From NCBI GenBank assembly GCA_030268105.1, contig BSDZ01000013.1:3019001-3083000 (forward strand): a DNA stretch of 64,000 nt, given 5' to 3'. Of the stretch, positions 48,601 through 61,000 are shown one piece after another. The notes below the pieces were generated by a model. That model was given only the letters and a program-made list of their open reading frames with translations. It did not search any database and was not told the DNA's origin. The stretch is from Volvox africanus. Its lineage: Eukaryota; Chlorophyta; Chlorophyceae; Chlamydomonadales; Volvocaceae. The number at the start of each line of letters is the position of its first letter. The stretch's first letter is position 1. A program made the translations under genes and the position numbers.

Positions 48601-50524
48601 CACACTGACGCGCCTGCTGCGTGCGTACGGTGCAGTGGGCCACGTCAACCGGCGGCTTTTCCAAGCTGCGGCAGCGGCGCTGGTGCCGATGCGAGCCACT
48701 TGTATTGGTGGCGTTGGCGGGACGCTGCAAGGCGCAGCCGTTTCGGCACCCCTGGATGAGCTCGATCCTGGGGAGTTGTACCAACTTGTTTGTGCATACG
48801 GCAGGGTGGGAGTGCACGCGCCGCGGCTCATGGATGAAGTGTTGGCGCGACTTGCCCCTGTGCTGACAGCCATGAGTCGTGGCACTGGTGCCGGTGATGG
48901 CGGCAGTGGCGGCAGTGACATCGGCCCACCGCCGCGCGCTGCAGGCCGGCTACTATGCGGTCTGGCGGTCCTAGGGCACCGGCCCGCTGCCATCGTGATG
49001 CATGGCGCACACGTCGACGGTGATTATACCATAGGCAGTGCCACAGCCGTGGCGGCAATGGCGGCCTTCCGGGCGTTGCGTCGATCAGTCCTTACCGGCA
49101 TATGTGTCATGACATCTAGGCACGCGCTAGCGGCCATCTGGGCGCTGTTGCGGCTGCGCGCGGCAGGAGCCCCGGAAGTACTGCAAATGTCTCAGCTCCT
49201 TGTGCGCCGTGCGGCACCGGCAGCAGACAGCTTGGCCGTCGGTTTGGCGGCGGTTGCCAGGACACGCGCTGTATCTGGGAACCCCGTGCTGCTCACACGG
49301 TTCGTATGGGTGCTGGGACGTGGTGCCGCGGCAGCGGATGCGGATGCGGAGCGTCTTAGGGCCACTGACACGGATGCCGCTACTGCCGAGGCAGAGGCTG
49401 CTTCAGCAGTGTTTGTGGAACTGAGTGGGGGCCTGCTTGCTGTCGCTGCGGCCCTTCTGGGGAAGGAGGACAAAACGGATAGGATGGGAGGGGTCTCGTT
49501 GCACGGGGATGTGCTCGTAGCGCTGTCAGAGGCCATCGCAGCGATTCTGGCTCGGAAGACACGCGCTCATGCAACCGTAGATAAGGGTGCCTCGCCACCA
49601 GCGATGTTACAATTGTACGATAGGCTATATACCTGCTTCCTGATCCTGGTGGGCCTTGCACTGCACCGCTCCGGCACCACTGCGGCGCCACAGCAGTCGT
49701 CTGGCCAGTTGACGGCCCGGGCCCTGGCGGACCTCGTGCACGCTGTGTATGACAGTGGCGTGGCAGCGACGCACCCAGCGGTGCGTGTGGCGGCAGCACG
49801 GCAAGTGTTGTTTCGGCTACAGGCTGTGTCTCTCCATAATACTGGCATGGCTACTGGGCCAGGATTGTCAGCCCACCGTGGCAGGAGCTATACGACGCAG
49901 CCCCAAAGGCCGAACATGCAATCCCGTCGGCATCAGCAGCTGCCACCTAGACTATCAGTTGAGGAGCTTGCGCGCCTGCTGGCCGCAGCAGCACGAATGG
50001 AGCTCTTCGACCATCCCCGGGCACAGCCGATGCTCCGGGAGGCTGCTCGTGCACTGATGGCCCAGACGGCACCGTCGGGCATGGGCATTGCCACTGACGA
50101 TGGTGGTGCTGCAACTTCTGATGGTGGTGCTGACGGTGGTCAGTACCCTCATACAGCGCCCCTCAGTCCCGTGGGGCTTGCGTCACTTCAGGAGCTCATC
50201 CGGCACTGCTGGCTTCCGGATGACGGTAACATGGAAAACTGCGTTAATGACGCCAGCTCCAGCAGTGGCGGCGGCAGTGGGTGCAACGGTCGACAGTCTA
50301 TTGCGCAAGATGCGCGTTTTGCAAACATCAGTAACGTTCCCAATCTCCGTGGCGGCGGGGCCGGCTCCGCAGTTGCCATGGCAGCGGCCATATCCAGCGG
50401 CCGAACCCTGCGACGTACGCTGTACAGGTGGGCAAAGCATGAGGCACAGCCGCTCCTACCGTGGCTGTGTCCTGAGACCCGGGCGCTGGTGCTAAAGGCG
50501 TCGCGGGCTGACGGGGTAGAATAG
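45686..50524 (+). CDS. OPR-like helical-repeat protein, putative organelle RNA-binding
   Basis: A single open frame encodes 1,612 residues with no in-frame stop. Degenerate helical repeats with the N-x-A/M-W-A/G-L-A-x-L/A pattern recur: LSNMALGMAKAGVTSPHLW, ETANFAWSLAQAHREF, AANAAWALAALGHADSRTLV, GVCMFVWAMATML, LSNLMWGLGVLGFQSPRELR, LTRLLRAYGAVGHVNRRLF, LYQLVCAYGRVGVHAPRLMD and LARLLAAAARMELFDHPRA. These fit octotricopeptide (OPR) or FASTK-like repeats. Green algae use hundreds of these nucleus-encoded proteins to stabilise, splice or translate specific chloroplast or mitochondrial mRNAs. No C-terminal RAP domain is visible. Ser/Asn-rich and Pro-rich linkers interrupt the repeats near residues 755-860. 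The first 30-50 residues may be non-coding: CTTCAG at about 45762 could be an acceptor, so the true start and any transit peptide are uncertain. Confidence 0.8.
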   Translation: MSHAGIRGPPFPILTLTMGTHYFCLQAGTHGFSPVKPLCRNQAPASPKEHGMRPLIDDAAYAAAPAASLEAGATTVLGGCNSPRPNCDRGLCVFGVATADGKLASWRDQTRYHYRQDPHSPLPTDILGPQNGPGIYHEHSALHSLYVSQRTRTHIEPRVSCRTVTDNPEITQLSNGVGVEMDVGVTEAEVAAADRSGATSTGSRAGPAHVRTRQSYIELTPRLRAEMPYPSSYTAAMAPTPSQALRGRKHSHATPLPLPQAGRSAAVQEAAMAREAAAAAGAASFSWDPSSSASTTPSAAKGLSASGLSAAIRAATSLDELVTLYEVQPEAFRSGHVSAALVRLPHAAGLRRTRTPRLREPRHEALLQHLLARFEVHRAAGEYGTRDLSSCAWVLGTLGRRDCGAVVSQLAAHMLALRQQYLRQREAEAAKVKVMAAEWAEGLRNEQFVAMASELGGWKVDGQPSGEMSPLLMGTTTRYDATALPDAMLAVAATAVAMPPGRASDCTPLDLSNMALGMAKAGVTSPHLWKDLAAAAAAKTLRGFGTQETANFAWSLAQAHREFRRNEVGTAPNFDRVQEAAGAGADTGASATDDRGTDHIDDSWQGFVPWPGSCGGAVVAPRAARVLHPSWLPWARDFIEEVLAPRVRCMLRFYTTQQAANAAWALAALGHADSRTLVAVAAVASVSAEGSLRAATGPVAAATAIEGRLCAATGPAANARAVTAAADRPAQNRQLLTPQGVCMFVWAMATMLSTMRSHVDGTSSISSTSSNSSGSTITNSCCSSASMCTQANSIRVGSRRNSVAHITGFNITTRLGDTPHGKGPKHSIRGSRYSLPPPPAPVPPLPGPHPEPPQLPPARPTRPSTAIHPRALLALTRVASAHITRFSAQGLSNLMWGLGVLGFQSPRELRQLAAREALLRLTELKPLGMATLLEDWARARRHHPELFAAAAPMVTAKLYAGGCSPGSDIQPRTLTRLLRAYGAVGHVNRRLFQAAAAALVPMRATCIGGVGGTLQGAAVSAPLDELDPGELYQLVCAYGRVGVHAPRLMDEVLARLAPVLTAMSRGTGAGDGGSGGSDIGPPPRAAGRLLCGLAVLGHRPAAIVMHGAHVDGDYTIGSATAVAAMAAFRALRRSVLTGICVMTSRHALAAIWALLRLRAAGAPEVLQMSQLLVRRAAPAADSLAVGLAAVARTRAVSGNPVLLTRFVWVLGRGAAAADADAERLRATDTDAATAEAEAASAVFVELSGGLLAVAAALLGKEDKTDRMGGVSLHGDVLVALSEAIAAILARKTRAHATVDKGASPPAMLQLYDRLYTCFLILVGLALHRSGTTAAPQQSSGQLTARALADLVHAVYDSGVAATHPAVRVAAARQVLFRLQAVSLHNTGMATGPGLSAHRGRSYTTQPQRPNMQSRRHQQLPPRLSVEELARLLAAAARMELFDHPRAQPMLREAARALMAQTAPSGMGIATDDGGAATSDGGADGGQYPHTAPLSPVGLASLQELIRHCWLPDDGNMENCVNDASSSSGGGSGCNGRQSIAQDARFANISNVPNLRGGGAGSAVAMAAAISSGRTLRRTLYRWAKHEAQPLLPWLCPETRALVLKASRADGVE

Positions 50525-52025
50525 ATAGTGCGCCTGGGCGAGGACAGGGCTACGACATCGTGCACATCCGTAACGTCGGTGGAGCGGCCGCATACAGGAT
50601 TACGGTTACACTTGGCAGTGATGCCGGAACGCAGTGCAGACTTGGTTCAAGGCGTTGGAAGGCGTACCGGGTATAGCAGTGACTGAGCAAAGGATGGGCG
50701 CGTGAAGGGTGCCGCACATCAGCAAGATAAATCATTGTATGATTGGAGGAAACCACACAGGCTATATCTAGGGCTGATATTTAATGAAGGATAAAAATTG
50801 TGAATCTGAGTTTGTGCCCGCGCTGATTGATTTAGAAGATGTATTACGGCACGCTGCCACAAACACGCGCCCTGTTGGGTTTTCAAGGAGCCAGCGTGCA
50901 GAGCTCAAGCTTTGATAGTAGTCCGCAGCACAATAGAATGCCTATTTAGCAGGGAAAACTAGACAGCTTGACGCAATAGGTAGGAAAAAATAGTTGTTCG
51001 AGATTTGCGTCCATTTAGGATTTTTCGTGAGTCGGGCTGCAAAGTGGCCTTGTATCTGGTGTTGACGAATGGGGACAAGCACCTCGAATAGAAGCACGGG
51101 TTCTGGTTTCGTCGGCGTTACCGCAAAGACGGGTGTACAGTTGGTGCTTGTAATCATTGATAAGTTTGAACGTCATCGATCTTGACAGATTGCAAGATTG
51201 GGGCCGGCAACTGGAATGGAGACGGCCCACGGGTCGCTGTGGCAAGGTCCAGCCTCTGCCGCAAATAGACCTGGAAGAACATGTAAGCAGTAACTTTTAA
51301 AGATATTCTTTCTGTTGCATGATGTAGATTTAACTGCAAAGTAACGGGTTCTCGGCGACGAAGCCCTTGGCACCAATGGACAAAGATGCCATGGCGGAAG
51401 ATTAACTGCAAATCGATCTTTACATTTTTAGCACTTTATTTGATGTCTACTTCGGGTTCAGTTCATCCATAAATACGGCGTGCCATCAAGAGGATTCAAC
51501 ATCGGACAGCTTGAAGTCCTGAGCGTAAGGCGGCAGCCATCAGATTTTATGAAGTTTGTTCCAGAAAGCACTTTCTGTTGGCACAATGCTGGAAGCATAG
51601 CAGGTTGCATGAGGACGCCTTTTTCGTCTGCAGACGGCCAAATGCCTTTTGCACCATTATTTATGATATGATGACAAGAGCATGTCTTAAATGATTTCGA
51701 GACACCTCTAGGACGTGTTGTTCTACCGCGGAACGGGATGCCCAACCAGAGCTCCATAACGGTGCCAGGTATGCATAGGTTGGGTCGGAGAATGCATATT
51801 CATGTGCTCATATTAGATAGTGCTTCGTACGTGAGTTCGTCGTTGAGTTAGGACCTCCTGTTTTGGGCCATGTCCGCTAGGTTTGCGTGCCGCACAAACT
51901 TTCCTTGGTGGATATGTGGCTTGTATTCATACTCGTGTTTTGTGGGGAGTTTACATGCCACTGCGTAAATGTATGTTCAGCGCACATTATGTCACTCACA
52001 GTTTCGTTACTCCTGCGTTTCTCAG
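50525..52025. other. Intergenic region with possible retroelement debris
   Basis: The OPR 3' UTR and upstream exons or promoter of the large acidic gene must lie here. Minus frames at 51757-51458 and 51411-50942 look faintly like a decayed Ty1/copia polyprotein (for example SCHHIINN near a protease-like position). No intact motif set, LTR or primer-binding site was identified. Confidence 0.35.
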
Positions 52026-55000
52026 GCTTCGGCGAGGTACCAGTCGTCGCTCTTGGGACAATTGATGGAAGTTTTGGCCCAGCGGGCTTTGGCTCTGATG
52101 ACGAGGAGGTATGGAAAAGGGCTTCGAGTGTTTTGGTCCCGTTGGTCGGCCGAGGGCTTGGTTTCTCGGCTGACCCATCTCAAACACTAGACGTCACATT
52201 GTCACCCGGATGCCTCGCAGCCCATCTTCCTATCTCCTATCCAACGGCGACTCCGCGAGCGGGTAAGCAACTCCCCAGTACAGAGTGTTGGTATTTGCAC
52301 ACACTCTATGTGGCACGTTTGCGGTATGATATTAGATGGGTCTAAGGAAAGCTCAGAAGCCTGGCACGCAACCTCCTTGCTTACGCTTAAATATATGGGA
52401 CAGGGGTAGTATGGTGATTTCACGCACTGCGCACGAGCGTTCACTGTCAAGTCCTGCTTATGGCTACGGCTTTCGTTGCAGCTGAGTTGTGTGTCGCGTC
52501 TGTTTTACTTGTTTTGTGATGGTCAGTGGTGAAAGAATCGCACGGTAGCCATGCAGCAGTTCAGCAACGGCAGATGTCATGAATGAGATGGCGTGCATGA
52601 TGCGCAGGGTGGTCTTTTTGGTTTCGGAGGTGGAACGCTAAGCATGTTGCACAGTTTGGCGTTCAGTGGCTTAGGCGCCGGCCTGGGCTTGCGTCCCGTG
52701 AGCGGATCAGGCACTGCGACCGGGAGAAACGCACCTAATAGCAGCTTAGGTGGTAGCAACAACAACTTAGGCGCCGGCCACGACAGCAACTTCGGCGGCA
52801 GTGGCGACGGTGGCGGCAACGGGAGCAATGGCACTTCACCGCAGCATCGCTCTCTCGGTAAACGAAAGGGCTGTCTTCAAGTATTTGTATGCCAGATGTA
52901 CTGCCCAGTCCTTCGCAGCGTGCAAAGTCCTCATCTCCATGTGCCGCCAGTAGGCTCAAGGTGTAGGTTTTCCTTGCTTTTGCTCCCTTTTGATTAGGAT
53001 TTCCTTGCGGAATTGGTATTCTGTAATGCAAGTTAAAACTGCTGTTTACATCTGATTTGTAACGTTTGTCAACGTTGTTTCCGTCGTTGTGCCATGGTTG
53101 TGCCACCACTACTTTGTCGTTCATGTTTGCTTTGTGTGCGATGCCACAGCGCCCGTTGACCCATATGCCGATACATGGATTTCCTTTCAATGAACTGCAG
53201 GCCTACTTGACCTGCACAATCGTGTGTCCGACCTTGTTCGCGTTCGAACGCCAGTGAGGCGCTCTGTTGCTTCGAGCAGCAGCGGTTTCACTACGGCGCA
53301 GTTCGCGCTGCCAGGGCCCGGCCAAGCTGTGCGCCCGGAAGTAGAATCAGATGTAGATGAGGACGGGCATAGAGTCGTGGGCGGAAATGAGGATAGCGCC
53401 ACGGAAGATGGCGAGGATGACGTGTGTGAGGATGAGGACGAGGCGCTTGATTACATGGACGTCGATGAAGCGGGGGAGGGTGAGGAGTATGGCGAGGATG
53501 ACTTCGACATGGACGCATGTGACAGCCACTCATATGAGGCAGAAAGCGTTGAAGCGTCGGCGGCCAGGTCGCTCGATAGCAGTGGTGGCCGTCGGCGGCG
53601 CGCGACGACTGAAAGTAGCCGAAGCTGCGGCACCGACAACGAAGCGTCCAGGTGTACTCTTCCCGCATTAGGGCGCGCCGGCCAAGGCGGCGACCCACTG
53701 AACGGTGCAGACGGATGTAGCAGCAACGATGTGGGTCTTTCCGAAGAGGATGAGCCGCTATTGGCGGCGCACCGTGCAGCAGAGGCGCAGGCGGGCGAAC
53801 ACAGATTCCTGGAGGGCAGCGCTGAGCTCCAAAGCAGCCCAGAAACGCGGCATGTCACCCCACCAGGCCTGGATGCCGCGGCTGAAATTGGGAGAGCGAG
53901 TGGAGACACGGCGCTACCACCATTGCATCCAGCGTCTGGTGTGGAGGCAGTGCGTGCTGCTGGTGCAATTGGAGCGGCACAGGGGCTGGCCTCTGGGCCC
54001 CGTTGGCGCGATAATGGAACCCTGTCCGTTGCCTGGGCTGCGGCGCGCTTTGCGCTGAGTGCGATGCTTGCACCAGTTCGCTTTGTGATGTTCGTCGCAC
54101 GCCTGTCCTCAGGTGCCCTTTCAATGCCTCGAGCGTCCCGAGTGCACGTAAGGCCGCTCCTGCAGGTGACGGTTGCTGGTAGGCCGGCTGACAGGAGACT
54201 GGCTCCGCATTCGGATGGCCCAGCTGCAGCGGCAGGGTCAGGGCCATGTACGGTCTCAGGTGCCGAGGGTCAGGCTGGATGGCGATGGCAAATTATGCCG
54301 TCTGCGCATGCCTCACACGCCCAGGGCGACGAACTCAGCGTTGGGACCTGTACTAATTACCGGAGGCCTACCCTTAGCTCCCCTGGTGATCGAGCACAAA
54401 TTCTCGCAGATGCGGAAGCTGATAATGATGCGGGTGGATCTGTACGCTACCGTGCACCGACTGATGTAGCCGCGACACCGACCATGGCGCCGCCGATGAT
54501 CGAGCCGATTGGGCTCCTATTGCCCGCGCTTGCCCCTTCCCAGGGGCAAATTGAGCACGATGCGGAGCTTCCTGAACGCTCACCCCGTGATCAGTTAACT
54601 CGCCGCTTGGAAAATCGTAGCCGCCATGTCCCACCCGTGGTGATACGAGCGCGCTTAAGTCACGGATGCGACGGGGGGAATGCTGCCTCAGGGGCGCCGG
54701 GCGCAGGAGCGGCTACACCGCCGCTACTGCGAGTGCATTGTGGATCCGCTGTTTCGTCGGCAGATGCACTAGAGTTGGGGGAACAAGCATCGGTTTCAAA
54801 TCCTCTCCAGCAACTGCATCCCAGCCAGGCTGCGACCCTGTCCTTGCTGCCAATCCCATTGTTGTTTCATGGGACTTTGCCAACGACACCGGTACCATGT
54901 GAGGGCATCCCTGAAGCCCAGGCTGAGGCTGCCGGTGTCACTGTGCAAGCCACCTTCGTGGCTGTGACAGATGAGGAGACCGTTGGGCAGGGGCGGGATA

Positions 55001-58000
55001 CTGCTCCCGCGTGCACGGCCGTGGCTAGCGGCACTGAAGCGACAAGAACTTCGCTACCTGGATTTGAGTCGCTGGGAAGCAGCGGTGGCCAGGGAGGCAA
55101 CATGACGGGTCGTGATGACGTAGTAGATTCAATGGCAGTGGGTGCCACGGCGTCCGCGTCTCCAGCTTGGATTATACCCCCGCCATCAGGGGATGGCGAT
55201 GTGAGGCCACGACTTGTGATTGCATCGAATGCAACTCATATTAATTTGACGTGGATGTATGGTACCTCCCTCTCCTTGCAATAGGCAAAATCGTCAATCC
55301 TTGCATATTATCTTCCGCAAAGGTTATATATGTGCCGTTATGTGCTATTACAGGTGAGGCAACCGACGCTGGATTTGCCCTTGAATCAGCTGATGGTTGC
55401 GGAAGGTGAAAGATCAGGACCGCTGGGCCATCCCGTCGCTTCCACTCGGGGAAGTGATGTACCCCTGCGGGCTGACGAGTGGGAACACAGTCATGTGGCT
55501 TTTGCCGCCGTCCAGCGCGTATCCGGATGCGTGGCAGCACCTGTCACAACCGCCGGAGCAATTGCGGCGGAGCAGCGTAGTCGCAGAGCAGCCGGATCAC
55601 GTCGGCAACGGGTGAGGCAGCACAGTGAGTACGAGGCAGCCGGTGGCAGGGTCGCTGCGGCTGCTGAAGCAACTGGGCCCCGCAACTTAACCGATGTTGG
55701 TGCAGAGGCGGACGAGGAATCCTCGACCTCAGAATCTGATGCCGATATTTTTCGCATTTGGGGACGTCAGCTGCTCGATGCGGACTTGGAGCAGTTGTTT
55801 TCCCTTGCCGCCTACCGCTGCCTTGGCCCTGGCCCCATCCCCGAGAGTTTGCAAGTCACCCGGGAGCAAGGCAGTGGTACCGCCTCCCCAGCAACCGTAT
55901 CAGCTCGTCCTTTCGCAGCCCGAATCCTGGGGGCGGCGAATCGAGCTGCGGGTGAAACAGGAGAAGGTTCACGTCCATTGGCGCATTGTGTGGCGCCACT
56001 GTCGTCCCTACCCAGCCGACCGCGGCCCTTTGGTACGCCTCGTGTCCTGTTGGGTATGACCAGGTCGGCTAGGGGTCACGATCGGCCCCTACGGCCGCGC
56101 CAGCCGGGCGGGTTCTCCCATGGAGATCATATGCCCGCGGCGCCTAGGGATTCGGGTGCTGTTCTGCAAGGTGGCACCGATGTAGCAGTAGCTGTAGCAG
56201 CAGGCGCGGCTGCAAGAGCGCCCCTACTGCTATGGGGAAATCGACTTAACAATCCAGAATTTAGTGAGCAGCTGCTGATGCGTCGTGCTGCGTCTATGGA
56301 AAACGTGCATTGCTACGTTCGGACCATGCCAGCGCCGGCGGCAACTGCTGCATCTGGCCGGAGAGGAATGGTTACTCAAGCACGACAGTCAATGGTGTTT
56401 CCGGCGGCACCACCGTTCTCCGCCGCCATTCTCGCCACTCCCGCGTTGCGCGTGCTGGAAGCAACAGCCTTCGAGCCGGGGCTGCTCCGACTACCAAACA
56501 CAGAGCTGGGCGTAACGGCGCTCAACATGCTGTCTGGGCCGACGCCGCGGCCTACCGGGGAGCGAGGACTGGCAGTAGCTGGGGGGATGAGCAATGAGGG
56601 CGGCGGTGTGCCTACCTTGCTTGCATCAGCGGCAGGCGCAGTGGCGGAAGCGGCGGCAAGTGGCTCGCCCGGCAGTGGGTTATGGGACGGCCGGTACAAC
56701 GAGGAGAGGCGGCATCGTCCAGCAAGGGCCATACAGGATGTTACAGGTGCGAAAGGCAACAAGAGTTTTATGGGAAACATGCATGCGGTATGCCTTCACA
56801 CGTAAAATGCCATCTCATGTCTGTGCTGCTTCATGTTATGGTAGTATCGACCTGGTCCGTGTGGCTGGCCGACCGCGTTCTTTTGTGTTCGTGTGTGATA
56901 TACGCCTGGCTGCGTCCTTCAAACTGCGTTGAACTATCCGGAGAGTCGAGAAAGTAAGGAGTCCCTGGGGCCTATCCTTCTTATACCGGGAGGGTATTTG
57001 CAAGCCATCAGTATTGTCACAGAAAGAGAGCAATTCCTGACATTGTGAGTTTCAGCCGCACGCGTTCTTGCAATTCTTATGACGAAAGCTGGACGTAGAC
57101 GCGCATGCGTGCTTTCGGAGCCCCATGGACCAAGGCCTCACCGTTTGGATGAGCCCCTGACGTTATCCCGTAGGCGACCTACCTGCAATTGGCGCGACGA
57201 CACTGCGGCCTGCGCTTCCACACGATAATGAGGAAGATGCAGCCGCGAGTAACCAGGCACCCATGGGTGGTTGGCGTGGGGCACCGAGTCGGCTGCGGCA
57301 GCTGGGGGAGGCATTGAGACTGTCTGAAGATCGCCGCCGGCCCCCACAGCGCCAACAACGGGTATGATACGCACCAGGGCAACAGCTACAGGATGTGCCA
57401 CGGGATATGAAGTTTGACGGCATGAAAGCAAGAAAGCAGACTTCCGATGAGGTTTAAACACCAACACATTCCCCCTCAACGTGTTTCCAGCAGGGTAGAT
57501 TTGCAGTGCAATCCCAGAATCTAGTACTTGTAGCTCCCCGAGTAGGCAGCCCCATGATTGATCATAGATATTCAATATGGAAGTAGCTTAGCTATTGGGC
57601 TGGGACTTTTCAAAAATCTGGTAGCATTGCTGGGTTGCAACTGTTATAACGGTTGAGATGACTGACCGCTGAACGGCTTCACGGCTGTGCTGCCGCACAC
57701 CTGCCGCGCGAGCCAGTCACACCAGAGCAATGCACAGGTACAGGGTTAAACTTACGACACTGACTTCCTTCACGGTATGCGACCCTTTCCTCGCGCTTTC
57801 AGACCGGCCGCCATGCTTGGCAGGATCATGGCACGACCAGCAACGTTTTGGATAGTAATGATAACCGCGACGGCAGCATCGGGCCGTGGCGCTATTACTA
57901 CAGCGACGGCAATACAAACCATCGGGCACTGCTAAGCCAGATTCCGCCTCGTGTCCGGGTGCCTCTTCTGGATGCGATCTTCCCGCGAACCGGCACACCG

Positions 58001-61000
58001 TCAAGCAGCGGCTGCAATAATATGCTTGGAGCGCTACATGTTGGTCCGGGCGCACAGTTCACGGCGCCAACGCGCACTAGCTTTATGGAGGTGCCCTATT
58101 CCGTCCGTCATGTGGACTGGGTGCAGCGCCGGTCCCGGAGTAGTCTGGTTGACGTGGGGGCAGGCCACGCACACAATTGTTCGGCCGCTGGCGCCTCATC
58201 GGAGAATCCCCAGGAACATCGGCCGGGACAGCCAAATGACTTCGGTGAAGTCGGCAGCAGAGATGGTAGCACTGTCAGTACATCCAGCGAAATACCCGAT
58301 CTGGTTTCTGACCCGGCCTCCTCGCCTGAATGGGATTGGCCACATGCGGCGCATCAGCGGCAGCGGCAGCGGCCTTTCTTGTGGCTGCAGCGGCGGCATG
58401 AACTGATCGCCCCAGTACTGTTCGGGTGGCAGCGGGCGTTAGTACCCCCAGAGGCCCCGGACTTTCCGGGTCTCCACATGGCGACCAGATCGAGGCTGAT
58501 GAGCCGCCGCGCTCGGGCCACCTATACTTCACAGGAAGATGTTGACGCCGACACACAGAGCGAAACTGGCCTCAGCTCTGATTTCCATACCCCAGGCGAG
58601 GGTTCACCAGCGGTTGCTGCGGCAGTTCAAATTATGGTGGCGGAGGGTCTTGACAATTCCGCTGCATCCCTGCAAACTGCTGCGGATGTAGGGCCGAGCG
58701 CATCGGGGGGGGGCACACTAACCGACAGGCATAGCAGTCGTTTGCGATGCTTAGAGCACGAGGATGAGAGGACCAGAGCGCGGCTGGCCTGGCTTTGCAG
58801 TGACACTGATGACGGCACGAGTGACGGCAGTGATCTGCCGATCTACTGGTGGGCGTCCCCACGGGACCAGCAGCCAAGTGAAGGTGGTGTACGCTTCGCT
58901 TGCGGTGCAAGAAATGCTGTTACCGGTTCCCTTGATCATGGTGGTATCGAAGTGAATGTTGGCGCCATTGAAATGCCGCTGTCATCATGCTCGACCGAAG
59001 AAGGCCTTGAGGCGAATGGGACGGCCGCGACAGCTGACGGCGATGGTAGCGATGGTGATTTACTGCCACCCGCGCTGGTTGATAGCGAGGAGGAAAACGA
59101 GGAGACTTCGGCTCCGGACGACGAGACTGGTTCCGGCCTGTCCTCGGTGCCATTTTTGATTGATGAGGACAGTTTCTCGACATTGACTGTCAATTATGGC
59201 AATGCCGGCAGCAGCTCTATGGAAGGTGATATCGTCGCTGCTGAGGGCGAGGGTCATTCGCAAGCACTTAGCGACCTGTGGCTGGCTGACGGATACCAGC
59301 AAGACTACGGCGATTGGGGAAACACGCCATCGGTGCGCAACAGGCGGCACTGCACTGCGGGCGAACGAGTAATCGGTCGTTATGCATCTAGCGAGATGGA
59401 CAGCGATAATCACATACCCGATTTGGTGTCGAGTAGTGAGCTTGAGCCCTTCCTCCATAGCCGAGCAGACAGGGGCCAGGCCGGGGGCGGAACAATTGCA
59501 GCTCGCGTCAACCCCATCACAGCGCCATCGAGGTTGGAATCCAATGGCCACGCTCGATCACGGCCTGGCTCTCGGACGATCTCTATTCCCAGCGAGCATA
59601 GGCAGCTGCTGCAGCCCTCAACCCGGCGTTCACCGATTGGTTCGACTGCGATTGCGTCGCGCAACCGCACGTATGCACTATCAGGTGTAAGTCCTGCCGG
59701 CATCCGATCCGAAAGCGCGGGAGTTAGCAGTGTAAGCGTTTACCGTCGCATGGCAGAGCAGATGTACCTGGAGGCACCGAACTTATTTCCGAGTGATCAA
59801 GACGGTGGCGCGGCGGATTCGGATGCATCCTCTGACAGCATGCCGCCTCTCGTTAGCCTGAACAGTCTACACTCTGGGAGTCGGGGCTCAAGTGGTCGAT
59901 TGTCGTTAGAAGACAATGACGCGACTGAGCCAAGAACCGGCGGACCTGCTGTCGTCCGTCGGCGGCTTGCCTGGGCGGAATACCAAGGCTTCCCAAGCTC
60001 GCAACGGCAGCAGGAAGCCTCCCTACCGTCAGCGGCAGCAGCGAGGGGAACGGCAACGGAGCTTGCTCCACAGCGAAGCCACAGGGGCTCACAGCCGGCA
60101 CAACCCCGGCGGACAGCTTCCATCAGTACTTCGGTAGCAGGAACCACCGACGACCTGACGAGCACGGAAGCTGACTCAACTTGGGGCGCAGCTGTGGAGG
60201 CACTTTTGAGGGTACTCGTCGATGTTCGTTCAGGTGACAGAGTGAGCGCCGATGCCGGGGGATCAGTCGCCTCACGAGCCGTTTGGTCAGCCTCTACATC
60301 CATTGCGCACCTGCCGGTGACGACTGCCGCTCCTACTAATGACCCGCGTCCGCGCCCTATTGCTGTTGGTAATGGCGCCGGTAGCACCGGTGCTAATGGC
60401 AGTAGCAGTAGAGGCGGCCCCACATCGCAGATTGTGGCATCTCTCGTCCGTATTCCCGCCGACGTTTTGAGCAATGTACCTCCCGGCTCTGTGTTAAGTA
60501 TAACCATCCCCGCGGGGGGCCTCAGTACCAGCGTTAGAGGCGGCAGTGACAACATCTCTGGTGCCGGCAGTAGCGGCGATGGCGGTGGCAGTCGACCGCG
60601 GAGCAATACTACCGCAGCGAGGATCTTGCCTTTGCCATTGGGAGCTTTTTCTTCGTTCCCCCTGTCTTGGCGCAGCTACCTGCCGCTGGAGGAAAGCAGT
60701 GGCCGCCATCCGAATGACAATCCTGGGCTCCCGGGCATATACGACGAAAGGGACATTCCGCCATGGGCGGCTCGCTTTGCACCTCAAGTACCTTCGGAGC
60801 CGCCGACCCGGTCAGAATCGGCGGCCGGGTCTGGCTTGAACAATGCTCAGCAGGTGGTTGCATCCGCTGCGACGCTTACCACACGGACTGGTATCCAGCA
60901 GAATCCCAACGCTGTGGCAGCAGGTGGGTTTGATGGTTACATCTGATGCAGTTAGCTGGTCTTAATTTCAAAGCTGGTCCATCTTGGTTTCTAAGCTTCG

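Noticed and set aside
54173..54469. Alternative plus frame with protein-like sequence inside the large gene
   Set aside because: The overlapping frame is open for 687 codons and splices in phase at both ends; the short frame has no phase-compatible splice sites.
55397..55615. Alternative plus frame (RWAIPSLPLGEVMYP...) inside the large gene
   Set aside because: It has a nice donor, but its only phase-compatible acceptor downstream leaves a 38-nt intron. The 491-codon frame splices cleanly.
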